NCBI GenBank assembly: GCA_948567375.1
Contig: OX419757.1
Location: forward strand, 9,424,001 to 9,488,000
Direction of reading: 5' to 3'
Origin: Lunularia cruciata
Lineage: Eukaryota; Streptophyta; Marchantiopsida; Lunulariales; Lunulariaceae
Length of the DNA: 64,000 nucleotides
Under the pieces are notes generated by a model. That model was not told where the DNA came from. It made no database searches and worked only from the letters and a program-made list of their open reading frames with translations. Of the stretch, positions 23,640 through 33,458 are shown in pieces. The position numbers and the translations under genes are program-made. How positions within the stretch are numbered: position 1 is the first letter of the stretch; each line of letters starts with the position of its first letter.

Positions 23640-24023
23640 TTTGGAAAAACCCGTTTTGTCAATTTGGCTCGAGTGGAAAGTTAGGGGGGGGATTTGGCAG
23701 ACAGCCATCTTTAGGGTTTATGTCAAATTTACGTCAGATTTGGAGGAGTTTTTGCTGTTTGGCCAGATTGGAGGAGTTTCGCTAGTTTTGCAAATTTGGA
23801 GAAGTTTTGCCAATTTTGGAGGAGGTTCGAAGTGGCAACAAGAAAGGCCTCATTTGGCTGAATTTTGGCGTTTCGAGGCTTCGAGGCATAGGGCTGTGGG
23901 TTATGAGAGGCTACGAAGGCCTAGAAGGGCTAGCAAGCTAGCTTGCTGGCGTGAGGCTAGCTAGTTTAGAGTAGATCTTGGTCATTGGTTGGCAAAATCT
24001 GCCTTTCTTGCTAGGTTGTGCGC

Positions 24024-24088
24024 AACAGGGTTTGACCCCTAGATTTCTTGTTCCTAGACTGGTGACCTAGCCAATTGGTCCACCCTCA
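24024..24088 (-). other. tRNA-like segment, antisense, in the DMR copy 1 5' region
   Basis: On the minus strand GTGGACCAATTGGCTAGG resembles a D-arm/A-box. It is followed about 30 bases later by GGGGTCAAACCC, a B-box/T-arm-like sequence. The same segment occurs in copy 2 at 42266-42330. It is not a functional tRNA call, because the acceptor stem is not evident. Confidence 0.35.
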
Positions 24089-24234
24089 CTTGTTGTCCTA
24101 GTGACTGCGCCATGGTTATCTATACACATGTAGCTTTGGCTAGGAGAGGCAGTTTGATCCCATTCTTGGTGATCCTGGTAGCTTAGGACTTAGATACAAA
24201 CACTCTCTTATGTCAAATGCCAAATGGTGGCAGA

Positions 24235-24249
24235 GTCAGTCCGGTGTTG
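24235..24249 (+). promoter_or_regulatory. Candidate primer binding site of DMR copy 1
   Basis: TGGTGGCAGAGTCAG matches the tRNA-iMet-type site TGGTATCAGAGCCAG at 12 of 15 positions and lies about 500 bases upstream of gag. Copy 2 has TGGTGGTAGAGTCAG at the same place. If correct, the terminal repeat of the family would be about 1.4 kb long. Confidence 0.5.
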
Positions 24250-24737
24250 TGTTATGAGATGGAGGGTTTTCGTTTAGATTTCTTGTGATTGGATCCCCTC
24301 TATTCTCTGCTTCCTGTTTGTGCACCATGTTTGTGTGAGGTGCCCTGACTTTTGAGCGTTGGTGCTCTGGTGTGCTCTCGGTGGTGAGGCTGGAGTGATG
24401 ACCAGTTAGACTACCTTTGTTTCTCTCCGGTGAGGCAGGAAGTGATGACCTGCAGACCGTGAGAGTGTGTGTTATGATGGCAGGTTACAGGTTGCCCTTC
24501 CCCTAGTGTAGTTATCTTGGTTAGAGTTACATTAGTGGGTGGTGTTTAGTTGGTGTTGGCACGTGGTGGTGTTGGCACTTGGTGGGGTACTTGCGGTTGC
24601 AATTGGTGGTTCGGGTTTCCTGTTGCAATTACTTGGTCACGACGGAGTTCTTTGGAGATTCTAGAGGAGTTAGCCCTGCAGTACGCAGTGGGTTTACTCG
24701 GAGTGGTGCTCGGTATCAGCCTGTATCTTAGGTCCCA

Positions 24738-25732
24738 ATGAGGGAGGAGATTGACTTTGAGTTGGAGTTCGACACAGGAGCTGATTCAGTTGAGAGTGCA
24801 CTTGGTGTGTCCGCACCGTTGTTGTGGGACATGGACAAGATTTATGGGGCCTCCAAAGGCTTTAGGCGTTACTCTGGTACAATGGGTACCATTGAGTTGG
24901 ATGACTTCATGTAGGAATTCGATAGTTGGTGTGATCTGCAGCAGATGCGGAACCCGACTTTGTTCACACCCTTCATGGCATGGAAGGGGTTGTTTCACAT
25001 TTGGAGGGTCCGCCGATGGATGACTACCATGAGTTCAAGAGAGCTCATTTGGAGGAGATTGAGTTATGGAGACAGTATTGGTCTCCACACTATGTTTCCA
25101 TCACTTCAGGCTCGGTGGCCAGGAGTAGATCGGCTGTACCCACGAGTTCTAGCTCGAGTAGTGTTCGTGGAGCTAGTGGAGGTGCACTAGTTGGAGATAA
25201 TGCTACTACAAGTGGAAGCACCGCTGCAGGAGGTGATGTAGTACCGGGGTTTAACTCCATGGTGGAGTTCTTCCTGTGTTTGAGGCAGAACTACCAGGGA
25301 GTGCGGACTGACAAGCTGAGGAGCTTGTAGGAGTTCCAGCGGAAGGCTGGAGAGAGCCTACGCGAGGCATACACTCGCATGAGGCGGCTGATCAGTTTCA
25401 CTCAAGGAGTTACTGAGGCCCAGGCAGTCCAGTTTTGGTATGGGATACTGGACAAGGAGTTGCGACGTAGAGTTCGTGATGCTACGTTGTTGCAGGCTAC
25501 TTCATCCACTTTGGCAGTAAACTTTGGTTTGGCTGAGCGTATTGAGCTCAACATGGTGGAGGAGAGAGTGGTGACATCTGGATTTGGTAGGGAAACCTCA
25601 TCCATGGCTGTGACTTCTTCTAGAGTGCAGTAGAGTGCACCACGCCCAGTTGGTTTTCAAGGATAGGGTGGACAGCCCAGATCCTATGGAGCGAGTGGAG
25701 GGCCTAGTGGAGTTAGACCCTTACTCTCATTT
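24738..25732 (+). pseudogene. Gag (capsid) of DMR copy 1, with stops
   Basis: The frame starting at an ATG at 24738 (GTG in copy 2) reads a Ty3-type capsid: YSGTMGTIELDDF, MAWKGLF, LRQNYQGVR, FQRKAGESLREAY, AQAVQFWYGI. It is closely similar to copy 2. Stops at 24912, 25328, 25631 and 25664 all correspond to CAG in copy 2. The protein would coat element RNA in cytoplasmic particles. The start is uncertain, because copy 2 is open further upstream. Confidence 0.75.
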
Positions 25733-26194
25733 TTGGGTCAGCAGCAACCAGTGAGTGGTGGTGTTGCTTGTTGGACTTGTGGTGGACCTCACCATAGGAG
25801 AGAGTGTACTCAGGGCAGCGGACCTGATACCTCTAGTGCATCACAGCCAGCACAGAGGCAATGTGAGCATTGCCACAGATTTGGTCACACTAGTGACCGG
25901 TGTTTCGACCTACACCTGGAGTTACGGAGTGGTAAGGCTGCTATGGTAGGTAGTAGAGGAGCTCCAGTTCATGGAGGACGAGGTGGTAGAGGTGGTGGTA
26001 GAGGATCTACACCTAGTAGGGGTGCAGTACCTGCCCTTACTTTTGACACAGCTATGGCTACTCGGATTGAGCAGTTGGAGCAGAGATTGGCTAGTATAGC
26101 TATTGCTAAGAGGAGATCGGATTCGGATGCTGAGGCTTCCACCTCATATGCTGGTGATAGAGATGCTTTGGACTTCATGTGCGGAGCAGCATAG
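25733..26194 (+). pseudogene. Two zinc knuckles and basic linker of DMR copy 1
   Basis: This 153-codon frame has two nucleocapsid-type knuckles, CWTCGGPHHRREC and CEHCHRFGHTSDRC (CX2CX3HX4C and CX2CX4HX4C). An RGG-type basic stretch (GGRGGRGGGRG) and a short heptad-like helix (IEQLEQRLASIAIAKRR) follow. Copy 1 keeps the ancestral pair of knuckles that copy 2 has lost. It ends at a TAG that is CAG in copy 2. Confidence 0.8.
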
Positions 26195-27480
26195 GTGGAT
26201 GCATCTGCAACAGTGACTAGGAGTGCAGTACGTGCTCCAGAGCCTAGAGGAGCATCAGTGGAGTTGGACCCACAAAGAGGAGAGGTTGGGAGACAGGTCA
26301 GACTTTCCCAGTCTTTCACGCTATCTGAGGCATTACAGACGACATCCATGGTTCCTAGATGTCATAGTGCAGGTGTGGTAGGTGGTGATGGAGTACCTGA
26401 TGGAGTATCTGCTAGTCAACCACCTGCTACTACACAGACTGAGTCTAGCATGATGTTGGGGGCGGCTCAGTTGATTATGCGGCATCCTTTGTTTTCAACC
26501 AGTGACATGGTTACATTGGGAGTTGACCTAGCCCCAGTGTTCCGGTTGGCTGCCACGTTGTGTGAGAGTAGGGATAGTGCAGTTCCTACTACTAGAGTAG
26601 AGGTGGTTGGTAGTGGAGCTAACTTGGTTGAGGAGCATGGGATCCGTTCAGCAACCAGTAGTTTATGGCAGGCAGCAGCGGCTAGACTGGAGGAGTTGCC
26701 AGCTAGACCAGCCTTTGAGAGAGCGCGGTTTACACCTGATGTTGTCCTATTGGATAACCAGAGGGGGATCTTTTGTTTGGTGGGACCTTCAAGGAAGGTC
26801 TATACACCACAGAGAGTCTTGTTAGACTCTAGGGCGCAGCCCTTTATGTTGGAGAAGGCTGTAGTTGTTGGTCTGGAGTTACGGAAGACCGATGTAGAGA
26901 GGTGTCCATTTCAGATCCAGACATCTCTTGGTGGTGGTTTGACACAATACTTCACACGTGGAGAGCTTGTTGTCCAGGTTCAGCTTGGTCATCCGACTGA
27001 TAGCTCGGTGGTGAGAGCTTAGGCTATTGCGACAATAGCTGAGTCATATGATGTGCTAGTTGGGGGAGCAGTGTTATACCCCATGGGTTTCAGCATTGAC
27101 TATTGGGAGGAGACAGCCTCTTATAGACCTGGTTGGCAGTCTGGTGAGGGACGGGTATGTCGTCTACTAGTACGCTTTAGTAGTGGCAGTCTTGGCTCAC
27201 TACAGTCCGGGACCATGGCAGCATCAGTTTTGGCTTTCAACGGTGCAGTTACTTGGCCTGGTGACTTGTTGGAGGGGAACGCCCATGCAGAGGATACTCC
27301 AGTACTAGAGGAGATCACTCGGCTTTGGAGTACGAGTGGGATTGTTCCATCCACCTTGGATGTTCCATTGTGGAGTTCAAAGGAGGCATTGCAGCAGCAT
27401 GCAGATCAGTTGGTGTAGCAAGCTTGGAGTGGAGCCTTTGTACCATCAGGGGATGAGTGTGAGGATGAGCCTCCAGAGGC
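26195..27480 (+). pseudogene. Aspartic protease region of DMR copy 1
   Basis: After a Ser/Pro-rich linker the frame reads GPSRKVYTPQRVLLDSRAQPFML. The LLDS-R-AQ core corresponds to the retropepsin active site (D-S/T-G-A); the glycine is Arg here and Ser in copy 2, both one base from Gly. A flap and second-half motif YDVLVGGAVLYPMGFSIDYW follows near 27045. Stops at 27020 and 27416 replace Gln codons. The enzyme would have cleaved the polyprotein; this copy is dead. Confidence 0.65.
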
Positions 27481-28640
27481 GATTGCTTTGACACCTCTGG
27501 ATACCACACTCATTGCTTGGCAGTATCTAGTAGAGGAGATATGTCTATTGGAGTTGTTTGGTGGGATCAGCACCGGACTAGCTGCGGTGTTATAGGCGGG
27601 TATCCGAGTACAGAGGTACTTGTATGTAGAGAGAGATGAGACTGCTAGGCGAGTCTCTCTACATCATGTGGCACACTTGGCTTATCAGTATCCGGAGTTA
27701 TTACCGATGTCAACAGTCAGAGGTTACCAGAAGGCCTTACCAGGAGACATTTCCTTACTGGGGGCGCATGACCTAGAGAGACATGGGCCTGTTCACTTGG
27801 TGATTTCTGGATAGCCATGTCAGGGACATACACGTGCGGGCCGCGGTTTGGGTCTTCAGGATCCTTGTTCTGGTGTGTTTTGGGAGATGTTACGGATACT
27901 ATGACATCTCTAGGTTCATCAGTCTGTTTCTCCAGCTTACCTTTTGGAGAACGTTCCTTTGATGGGTGATTCTCGCACTAGAGTGGTGGCGAGTACACAT
28001 CAGGTCCATTCTTGGATGGGACCTGCTGTATTCTTAGATGCAGCCAGAGTGGGATCACGGGCTCATCATCTTTGTCTTTGGTGGACGAACCTCTTACCCA
28101 AAGAGGTTCTACAGCGTAGTTATGATGGGATTCAGCAACTAGACCACATTCTTGTTGATGATATCTTGGATGCTGGACGTCAGTCTCAGACAGTGGTAGT
28201 GGTTGATAGGTCACCTATGGCAATGGTGAACCTAGTTGGACAGCCTAGAGCTACATTTCCCACACTCATGAGTTTCCCAAGCTCTTATGCTTTTCGAGAG
28301 GGAGGAACTGGACTTGTTTGGGACTCACAGTTATAGCAATTGGTGGAGCCCAATGCTGATGAGAGAGAGCGAGCGATGGGTTTTTGCACCAGTATTACCG
28401 CTGTTCTAGCAGTGTCAGAGGCATCTAGGTGTTAGGTGTTAGGTTAGGCTATGGACCTGAACTGTTTGACCTGGATTGTGAGCCTTGGCTTGGCAGAGCA
28501 GCGTAGGATGCGCTTGATAGGCATCACCACTCGGACACTTGTGAGCCATGTGCCTATCGAGACGATTCAGGCACATGCTGGGGGCGATGGACCGAGTGGA
28601 CATGGTATTCTTGGGACACATCCGGTAGCTACTAGGGAGA
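27481..28640 (+). pseudogene. DNMT3-like cytosine-5 DNA methyltransferase of DMR copy 1
   Basis: The catalytic domain carries the same motifs as copy 2. Motif I reads LLELFGGISTGLAAVL (27547), followed by YLYVERDETARR, GDISLLGAHDLERHG, the PCQ loop (Cys codon 27818-27820), YLLENVPLMGD (ENV) and DAARVGSRAHHLCLWW. The C-terminal part reads ADERERAMGF and QAMDLNCLTW. It is broken by TAG at 27593, 27812 (the Trp before PCQ), 27911, 28334, 28433 and 28445 and by TGA at 27902. The methyltransferase in this copy cannot be made as one chain. Confidence 0.85.
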
Positions 28641-28818
28641 GTGGTCTACTTGGAGTCCATCCAGGTGAGCGTGGGCTACTTGGATTACACCCTTGGTCCA
28701 CATGGGATGCAGCTAGAGGACGTGTGGAGCTTGCAGCCAGAGTGGAGGGAGTTTTTCACCAGAGGTTGGGACCTCTAGTGGTCAGGAGCATGACACTATT
28801 GCTCCCAAGGGCCCAGTG

Positions 28819-28827
28819 TAGCAACCA
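28819..28827 (+). promoter_or_regulatory. TAG-CAA-CCA at the methyltransferase/RT boundary, copy 1
   Basis: The sequence matches the UAG-CAR-YYA readthrough context and is shared with copy 2 (TAG-CAG-CCA at 47010). In copy 1 an upstream one-base loss near 28758 puts the methyltransferase out of frame with it. Confidence 0.4.
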
Positions 28828-28929
28828 GTCAGTACGTCTTCCACTCCTACTACAGTTACAGAGGATACTTGGGAGCCAGATCTTGGACCCAAGCTTATTG
28901 GAGAGGAAAGACGGAGGGTTTGGAGGTTC

Positions 28930-30866
28930 TTGAGGAGTCACACGAGTTGTTTTGCCTTCAGTATGAAGGATTTGGGTGCTCTGAAGGGACCAGGTATACG
29001 GATTGAGCTGACTAGCGACACACCAGTTTTCCGATGTCCTTATCAATATAGTGATATGGAGAGGACATTGATTCAGAGCCGGAGTAGTGACCTTTTTGAG
29101 GCTGGTTTGGTGGAGATTTCACATGGAGAGTATGCATCAGTGACAGTGATGCTAGCCAAGAAGGATATGCATGGCAACTATACAGATAGGCGGATGTGTG
29201 GAGATTATCGTCCTATCAACCGACAGACCAGGGCTGATCGGTATGCCATGCCTACACCGGAGGAGATTTTTGATGCGATTGGGCATGCAAAGGTCTTCAG
29301 TACTTTGGATCTTCGAGCGGGATATCATCAGTTGCCAATCAAGGAGGAGGATAAGTCCAAGACAACATTTTGGGCTATTGATCCTCACGGCAAGGATGTG
29401 TTATATCAGTGGAGGTTCTTACCGTTTGGGTTGAAGAATGCTCCCGCTGAGTTCCAGAGGGTCATGGATAGGATCCTAGCTGGATTGGATTTTGCTCGGT
29501 GCTACATTGATGACATTTTGGTTTATAGCACTACTGTGGAGGAGCATGAGAGACAGTTGTTGGAGGTGTTTGAGAGGTTGAGATCTCATGGACTCAAATT
29601 ACATCCTGGGAAGTGTAGGTTCTTCCATGAGCAGGTTGAGTATTTGGGTCACACTATCTACCCCAGAGGACTTGGTGTTCAGCAGACCAAGGTGGAGGCT
29701 ATTGCACGTATTCCTTGGCCTACGGATGTGAGCAGAGTGCGAGCATTCCTTGGGTTGGCAAACTTCTATCGCCGCTATGTTAGAGGATTTAGTGCCATTG
29801 CCAAGGCCTTGACGAAGCTGACCAAGCTTACACAAGAGTGGTGTTGGGGAGATGAGCAGGAGAGAGCTTTTGTAGAGCTCAAGGAGAGGTTGACATCTGC
29901 TCCTATTTTGAGGAGACCGATCAGGGGACGACCATTTTAGGTTCATACTGATTGGAGTATGTTGGGGCTTGGAGCGGTGCTCACCCAGCATGATGATGAG
30001 GAAAAGGAGTTTGTGGTGGCCTATGTTAGTCACTCCAACAATTCAGCGGAGGCAAAGTATAGTTCATATGAGGGAGAGTGCTTGGCAGCAATTTGGGCAG
30101 TAGCACATTTCCGATGTTACCTATTTGGTAACCCCTTCACTCTCATCACTGATCATCAGCCGCTGAAGTGGTTGATGGAGTCCGACAAGCTTTCAGGGAA
30201 GCTTGCATGATGGGCTCTGATTTCACAGGAGTATGATTTCACGGTTGTTCACAGACCTGGAGTGGTGAACCGTGATGCAGATGGGTTGAGTAGAAACCCA
30301 TGTCCTAGCAAGCAGGATCAGACCGGAGCACGTTGGCATGGTGAGACAGATGAGGAGATGGTGCCAGGTTGGCATGCATCGGCCTTTTTGTGTATATTTG
30401 CAGAGACTTTGGTGGTATCTCTCTCAACGCATACAGGAGGAGTTATTGAGGTCATAGATCCAGAGAGTGAAGATATTGGTACAGTTCAGCGAGACATTCA
30501 TGATGATGTCTTAGTGATGGACTATCTTCGCACTGGTGTTGTGGGTGGCACAATTGGGGCCAAGGAGAGAGACAATGTTCTTCAGCAAGCTAGACGGTTC
30601 AGATTGGAGGGTAGACACCTTTTGCGTGTATGGGAGGATGGTAGAGTGCGAGTAGTACCACTTCCATCATAGAGACCACAGTTGGTCCGTCATGCTCATG
30701 AGGAGCTAGGACATTTTGGAGTAAAGCGTACATATAGCTTACTTCAAAGTCATTATTGGTGGCGCGGTATGCAGACCGAGGTGCAGCAGTTTGTTGCCAG
30801 ATGCGTGGTTTGTGACCGAGTTAGAGCATCATTGAATGCTCCTACGCCATAGTTACACCCATTACC
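28930..30866 (+). pseudogene. Reverse transcriptase, RNase H and integrase N-terminus of DMR copy 1
   Basis: The RT reads DYRPINRQTRADRYAMP, FSTLDLRAGYHQLPI, LPFGLKNAPAEFQRVMD and the catalytic YIDD (about 29504-29515). RNase H follows with DWSMLGLGAVLTQ, YEGECLAA, LITDHQPLKW and HRPGVVNRDADGLSR. The integrase zinc-binding region reads HEELGHFGVKRTY and CVVCDR. The RT core (28930-29940) is open. Stops at 29938, 30670 and 30850 are CAG in copy 2, and TGA at 30208 is probably CGA-derived. A 601-base deletion then removes the integrase catalytic core. Confidence 0.85.
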
Positions 30867-31034
30867 ATGGCCTTTGAGAACTTGGCAATTGCTCAACATA
30901 GAGATACTTTACGCTATGCTACCATTTGAGGAGGAGGTTATAGACCCTCAATCCGTCCATTTCATCCAAGCAACTATGTATATCTACAGCAAACAGCACC
31001 GACGACACTTGATGTTTCTATAGGCCGCACTATC

Positions 31035-31334
31035 TTGAGAGTGCGCGAGGTTTTGCCGTCTGGAGTCCTTGTGTTAGAAGGACGTGATGGTGTTGTTTGG
31101 AAGGATCATGTGTGCAATTGTGCGCCATGCCACCTCCCAAACATTGATGGTACTATGGACCCAAGCTTGGCACTTGTACGTGCAGGCTTGAGGTGTATAT
31201 TATGTGGCTCTTCTGGTGGAGCTGCTACTATGTTAGTGTGTGATAGCTGTTCAAGAGGATGGCATATGGCATGTATGACTCCTCCCCTCACGGTGGTTCC
31301 TCACGGACAGTGGTTATGCCCTAGATGTACTTGA
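31035..31334 (+). pseudogene. Integrase C-terminal tail with PHD finger, DMR copy 1
   Basis: The frame reads VREVLPSGVLVLEGRDG-VWKDH (an SH3-like integrase tail), a short linker, then a C4HC3 PHD finger: CILC, VCDSC, GWHMAC, CPRC, with correct spacing. It is open to its stop at 31332-31334. A TGA upstream at 30927 is also present in copy 2. Confidence 0.8.
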
Positions 31335-31503
31335 CCTATAGCTAGTTCATTCTTTATATGGTATAGATTGCACACAGGCGACTAACAATGGGGCTCCATA
31401 GCACCCGGCCTCTTGATCTTTGCCCATTAGAGGGTATACCATATACTTAGAGTAGATGGCTATCTGGAGTTAGAGGGACCTAACCGCCAGCTAGGGAGGC
31501 GAT

Positions 31504-31590
31504 TGTGGCACTTTAGAGTCTATGCATGACTTAGTGTGAGTTGTGCTTCTATAGTGTATGATGTTGACAGCGATGTATATACGCACGACA
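31504..31590 (+). repeat. Terminal R-block 1a (before the LTR-like unit)
   Basis: The 87-base block starts TGTGGCACTTTAGAG and ends ATACGCACGACA. A longer copy follows the LTR-like unit at 32136-32238. The same arrangement is present in copy 2. Confidence 0.75.
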
Positions 31591-31592
31591 AC

Positions 31593-32135
31593 TGTCACGC
31601 CATTTGTAGTTCCGCATCTAGCTGCTCGGACACTGGAGTTCCAGTGATAGTAGTTAGAGTTATTCTAGTAGTTTCTTAGGAACTACTTTCCGACAGTCTG
31701 ATTTGGTGTTCGGGGTATTGACTTCACGGTGGGGCCCACCGTCACTTTGCACCGTTTGCACCGTCGAGTGTGCCGTCAGCGGGACCGTTAGGGTTCTAGT
31801 GCTAGCTCGAGTCCAGGGGGTATAGTTTTGAAGTGAGCTCTAGAGAGCTCACTTCTCTGATGTTGAGCCTTCGAGTTCCTGGCTATGGTGGACAGAGGCC
31901 GGTGAGCGTCACCTGGATTCTCTATGCTTGAGTGGGTGTGGCTTGATTGTAATCAGTGCCCGGTTGTTGGCAGTTTATAGAGTGACAGATCAAGTACTGA
32001 TCTGAGTTGAGTTGAGTTGAGTTGAAAGTGTTAAGCAATCTGATTACATCAGAGAAGTGAAGTCAGGGGGAAATCGGGTGCAGGAACGTTGAGTGTTGGT
32101 GGTATCTCCAAGCTCGGTGGATCGTGGTAGCTCGA
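31593..32135 (+). repeat. 3' LTR-like unit of DMR copy 1 (truncated)
   Basis: The block starts TGTCACGCCATTTG and matches 41079-41617 of copy 2 up to GGTAGCTCGAT, where it is cut off by R-block 1b. It contains three perfect inverted repeats: ACGGTGGG-G-CCCACCGT (31726-31742), AAGTGAGCTC-TAGA-GAGCTCACTT (31831-31854) and AGATCA-AGTAC-TGATCT (around 31990). A GAGTT pentamer array lies near 32010. Confidence 0.8.
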
Positions 32136-32238
32136 TGGCACTTTAGAGTCTATGCATGACTTATGTGTGAGTTGTGCTTCTATAGTGTATGATGTTGATA
32201 GCGATGTAAGTTGTGTAGCGATGTATATACGCATGACA
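32136..32238 (+). repeat. Terminal R-block 1b (after the LTR-like unit)
   Basis: This second copy of the R-block starts TGGCACTTTAGAG and ends CGCATGACA, at the junction with chromovirus B. It is joined to the LTR-like unit at a shared GAT. Confidence 0.75.
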
Positions 32239-33204
32239 CCTTCAATCCCATTGGAACTAATCAAGCTCCCAATAGGTGGCTCAAAATCTCCAATTGGGAT
32301 TCCTCGTTTCCGATCATTCCGCTCCACAACCTCCACTTGGGTAACTTGTCGAGGTCATCCATTCTTAAGTGGACATTCAGCAATGTGATGCCCCAATTGG
32401 CGACAATAAAAACAACCACCATTTTGTCACAGTTTCTCCCTATCTGCCATGCCTAGTGGTCTTCGTTGAATTGCATCAATCTCCATTGGTGCTGGCTCCT
32501 CCACTTATGTGTAGTGTATTGGTAGGCTTTGTGGGGGTTGAGGTCGAGACCAAGTTGTTGCCACCAAGGAATCAAAACGTTCGGCCAACCGCATGGCTTC
32601 CTCCAAGTGTTGTGGCTCTTGCATGGTTACTTCTAATTTGGTTCTTGCCTTGAAGCCCCTCATGAATCGATCTAGAGCTTCACCTTCCAAAATGTATGGA
32701 ATTTGCATGATGTTGTTTTGGAATTGCGTGATGTAACTTCTTACAGAGCCAATCTGTTTCAACTCTGCCAACTTATCCCGTGCAGCTCGTGTGGCATTTA
32801 TAGCTTGGAATCAACTGATTATTGCGCTCTTGAATTCTCCCCATATCAAGATCGGTGAAACCATTTGTAGTTCTGCTTGCTCCACTCAAAATCTCCACCA
32901 TAGCTTTGCTACTCCATCCAATTGGCTAGAAGCCAAGAGAATCTGTTTTTGCTCATCTTGTAGATTGGTAGCTTCAAAATAACGTTCACAATCAAACACA
33001 AAACTGCACCCGAGAGATTCTTGCCTTCAAATACCTTGGGTTTAGGGAATCTGATCCAATCTTCTCCTTCTCGAATTGGTACTCTCTCCACCTGCTCTTG
33101 TCATCAAAGATCTTGTTCATCCAACAATCAAGTAAGGTGCTCGATTTGTTGTTGCACAGCAAGGATAACATCAGGTATTGCCACCATGGTTGCTCCTCTA
33201 TCAC
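32239..33204 (-). pseudogene. Gag relic of chromovirus B with zinc knuckle
   Basis: Minus-strand pieces in order from the 5' end: 32909-33204 (frames broken; WIRFPKPKVFEGKNL is a typical start of the capsid homology), 32505-32771 (SVRSYITQFQNNIMQIP, ALDRFMRGFKARTKLEV, AMRLAERFDS), then a CFYCRQLGHHIAEC zinc knuckle at about 32365-32410. The linker that should lead to the protease ends at 32239, where DMR copy 1 begins. Several stops and frame changes are present. Confidence 0.75.
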
Positions 33205-33445
33205 ACCACTCCCACTCTATCTAATTTATTAACACATAAAAATAGCACGTCCATCGTTCTCCATAAGTTACAACCAGAAGCACCAAGGGTTCCTCAGATA
33301 TGGTGATCGTATGCAAAAAATCTTGTCCAAAGTGTGAGGTGATGAACTATGTGAAACGATGCTTGGATAGTATTTGGACGCAAAAATCCCAATGGTTTGG
33401 TGGAAGTGGATTTGGTGGTCCATAAATTCCATCCATCCCATTCCT

Positions 33446-33457
33446 GCTCTGATACCA
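33446..33457 (-). promoter_or_regulatory. Primer binding site of chromovirus B
   Basis: On the minus strand TGGTATCAGAGC, a perfect tRNA-iMet-type site, lies one base after the LTR end. Confidence 0.85.
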
Positions 33458-33458
33458 A

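Larger units (their letters stand above)
23640..32238 (+). mobile_element. DMR copy 1: methyltransferase-bearing Ty3/gypsy retrotransposon, heavily mutated
   Basis: It matches copy 2 from 23640 to its end, except for the missing first ~770 bases of 5' terminal sequence and a 601-base deletion removing the integrase core (junction at 30866/30867). About 18 premature stops are present, most being CAG->TAG relative to copy 2. Order: tRNA-like segment, primer site, gag, zinc knuckles, protease, DNA methyltransferase, RT/RNase H, partial integrase, PHD finger, terminal repeats. It sits inside chromovirus B. Confidence 0.9.

Noticed and set aside
24024-24088. A functional tRNA gene
   Set aside because: A- and B-box-like words are present, but no 7-bp acceptor stem or clear anticodon arm could be traced, and both copies lie inside a retroelement.
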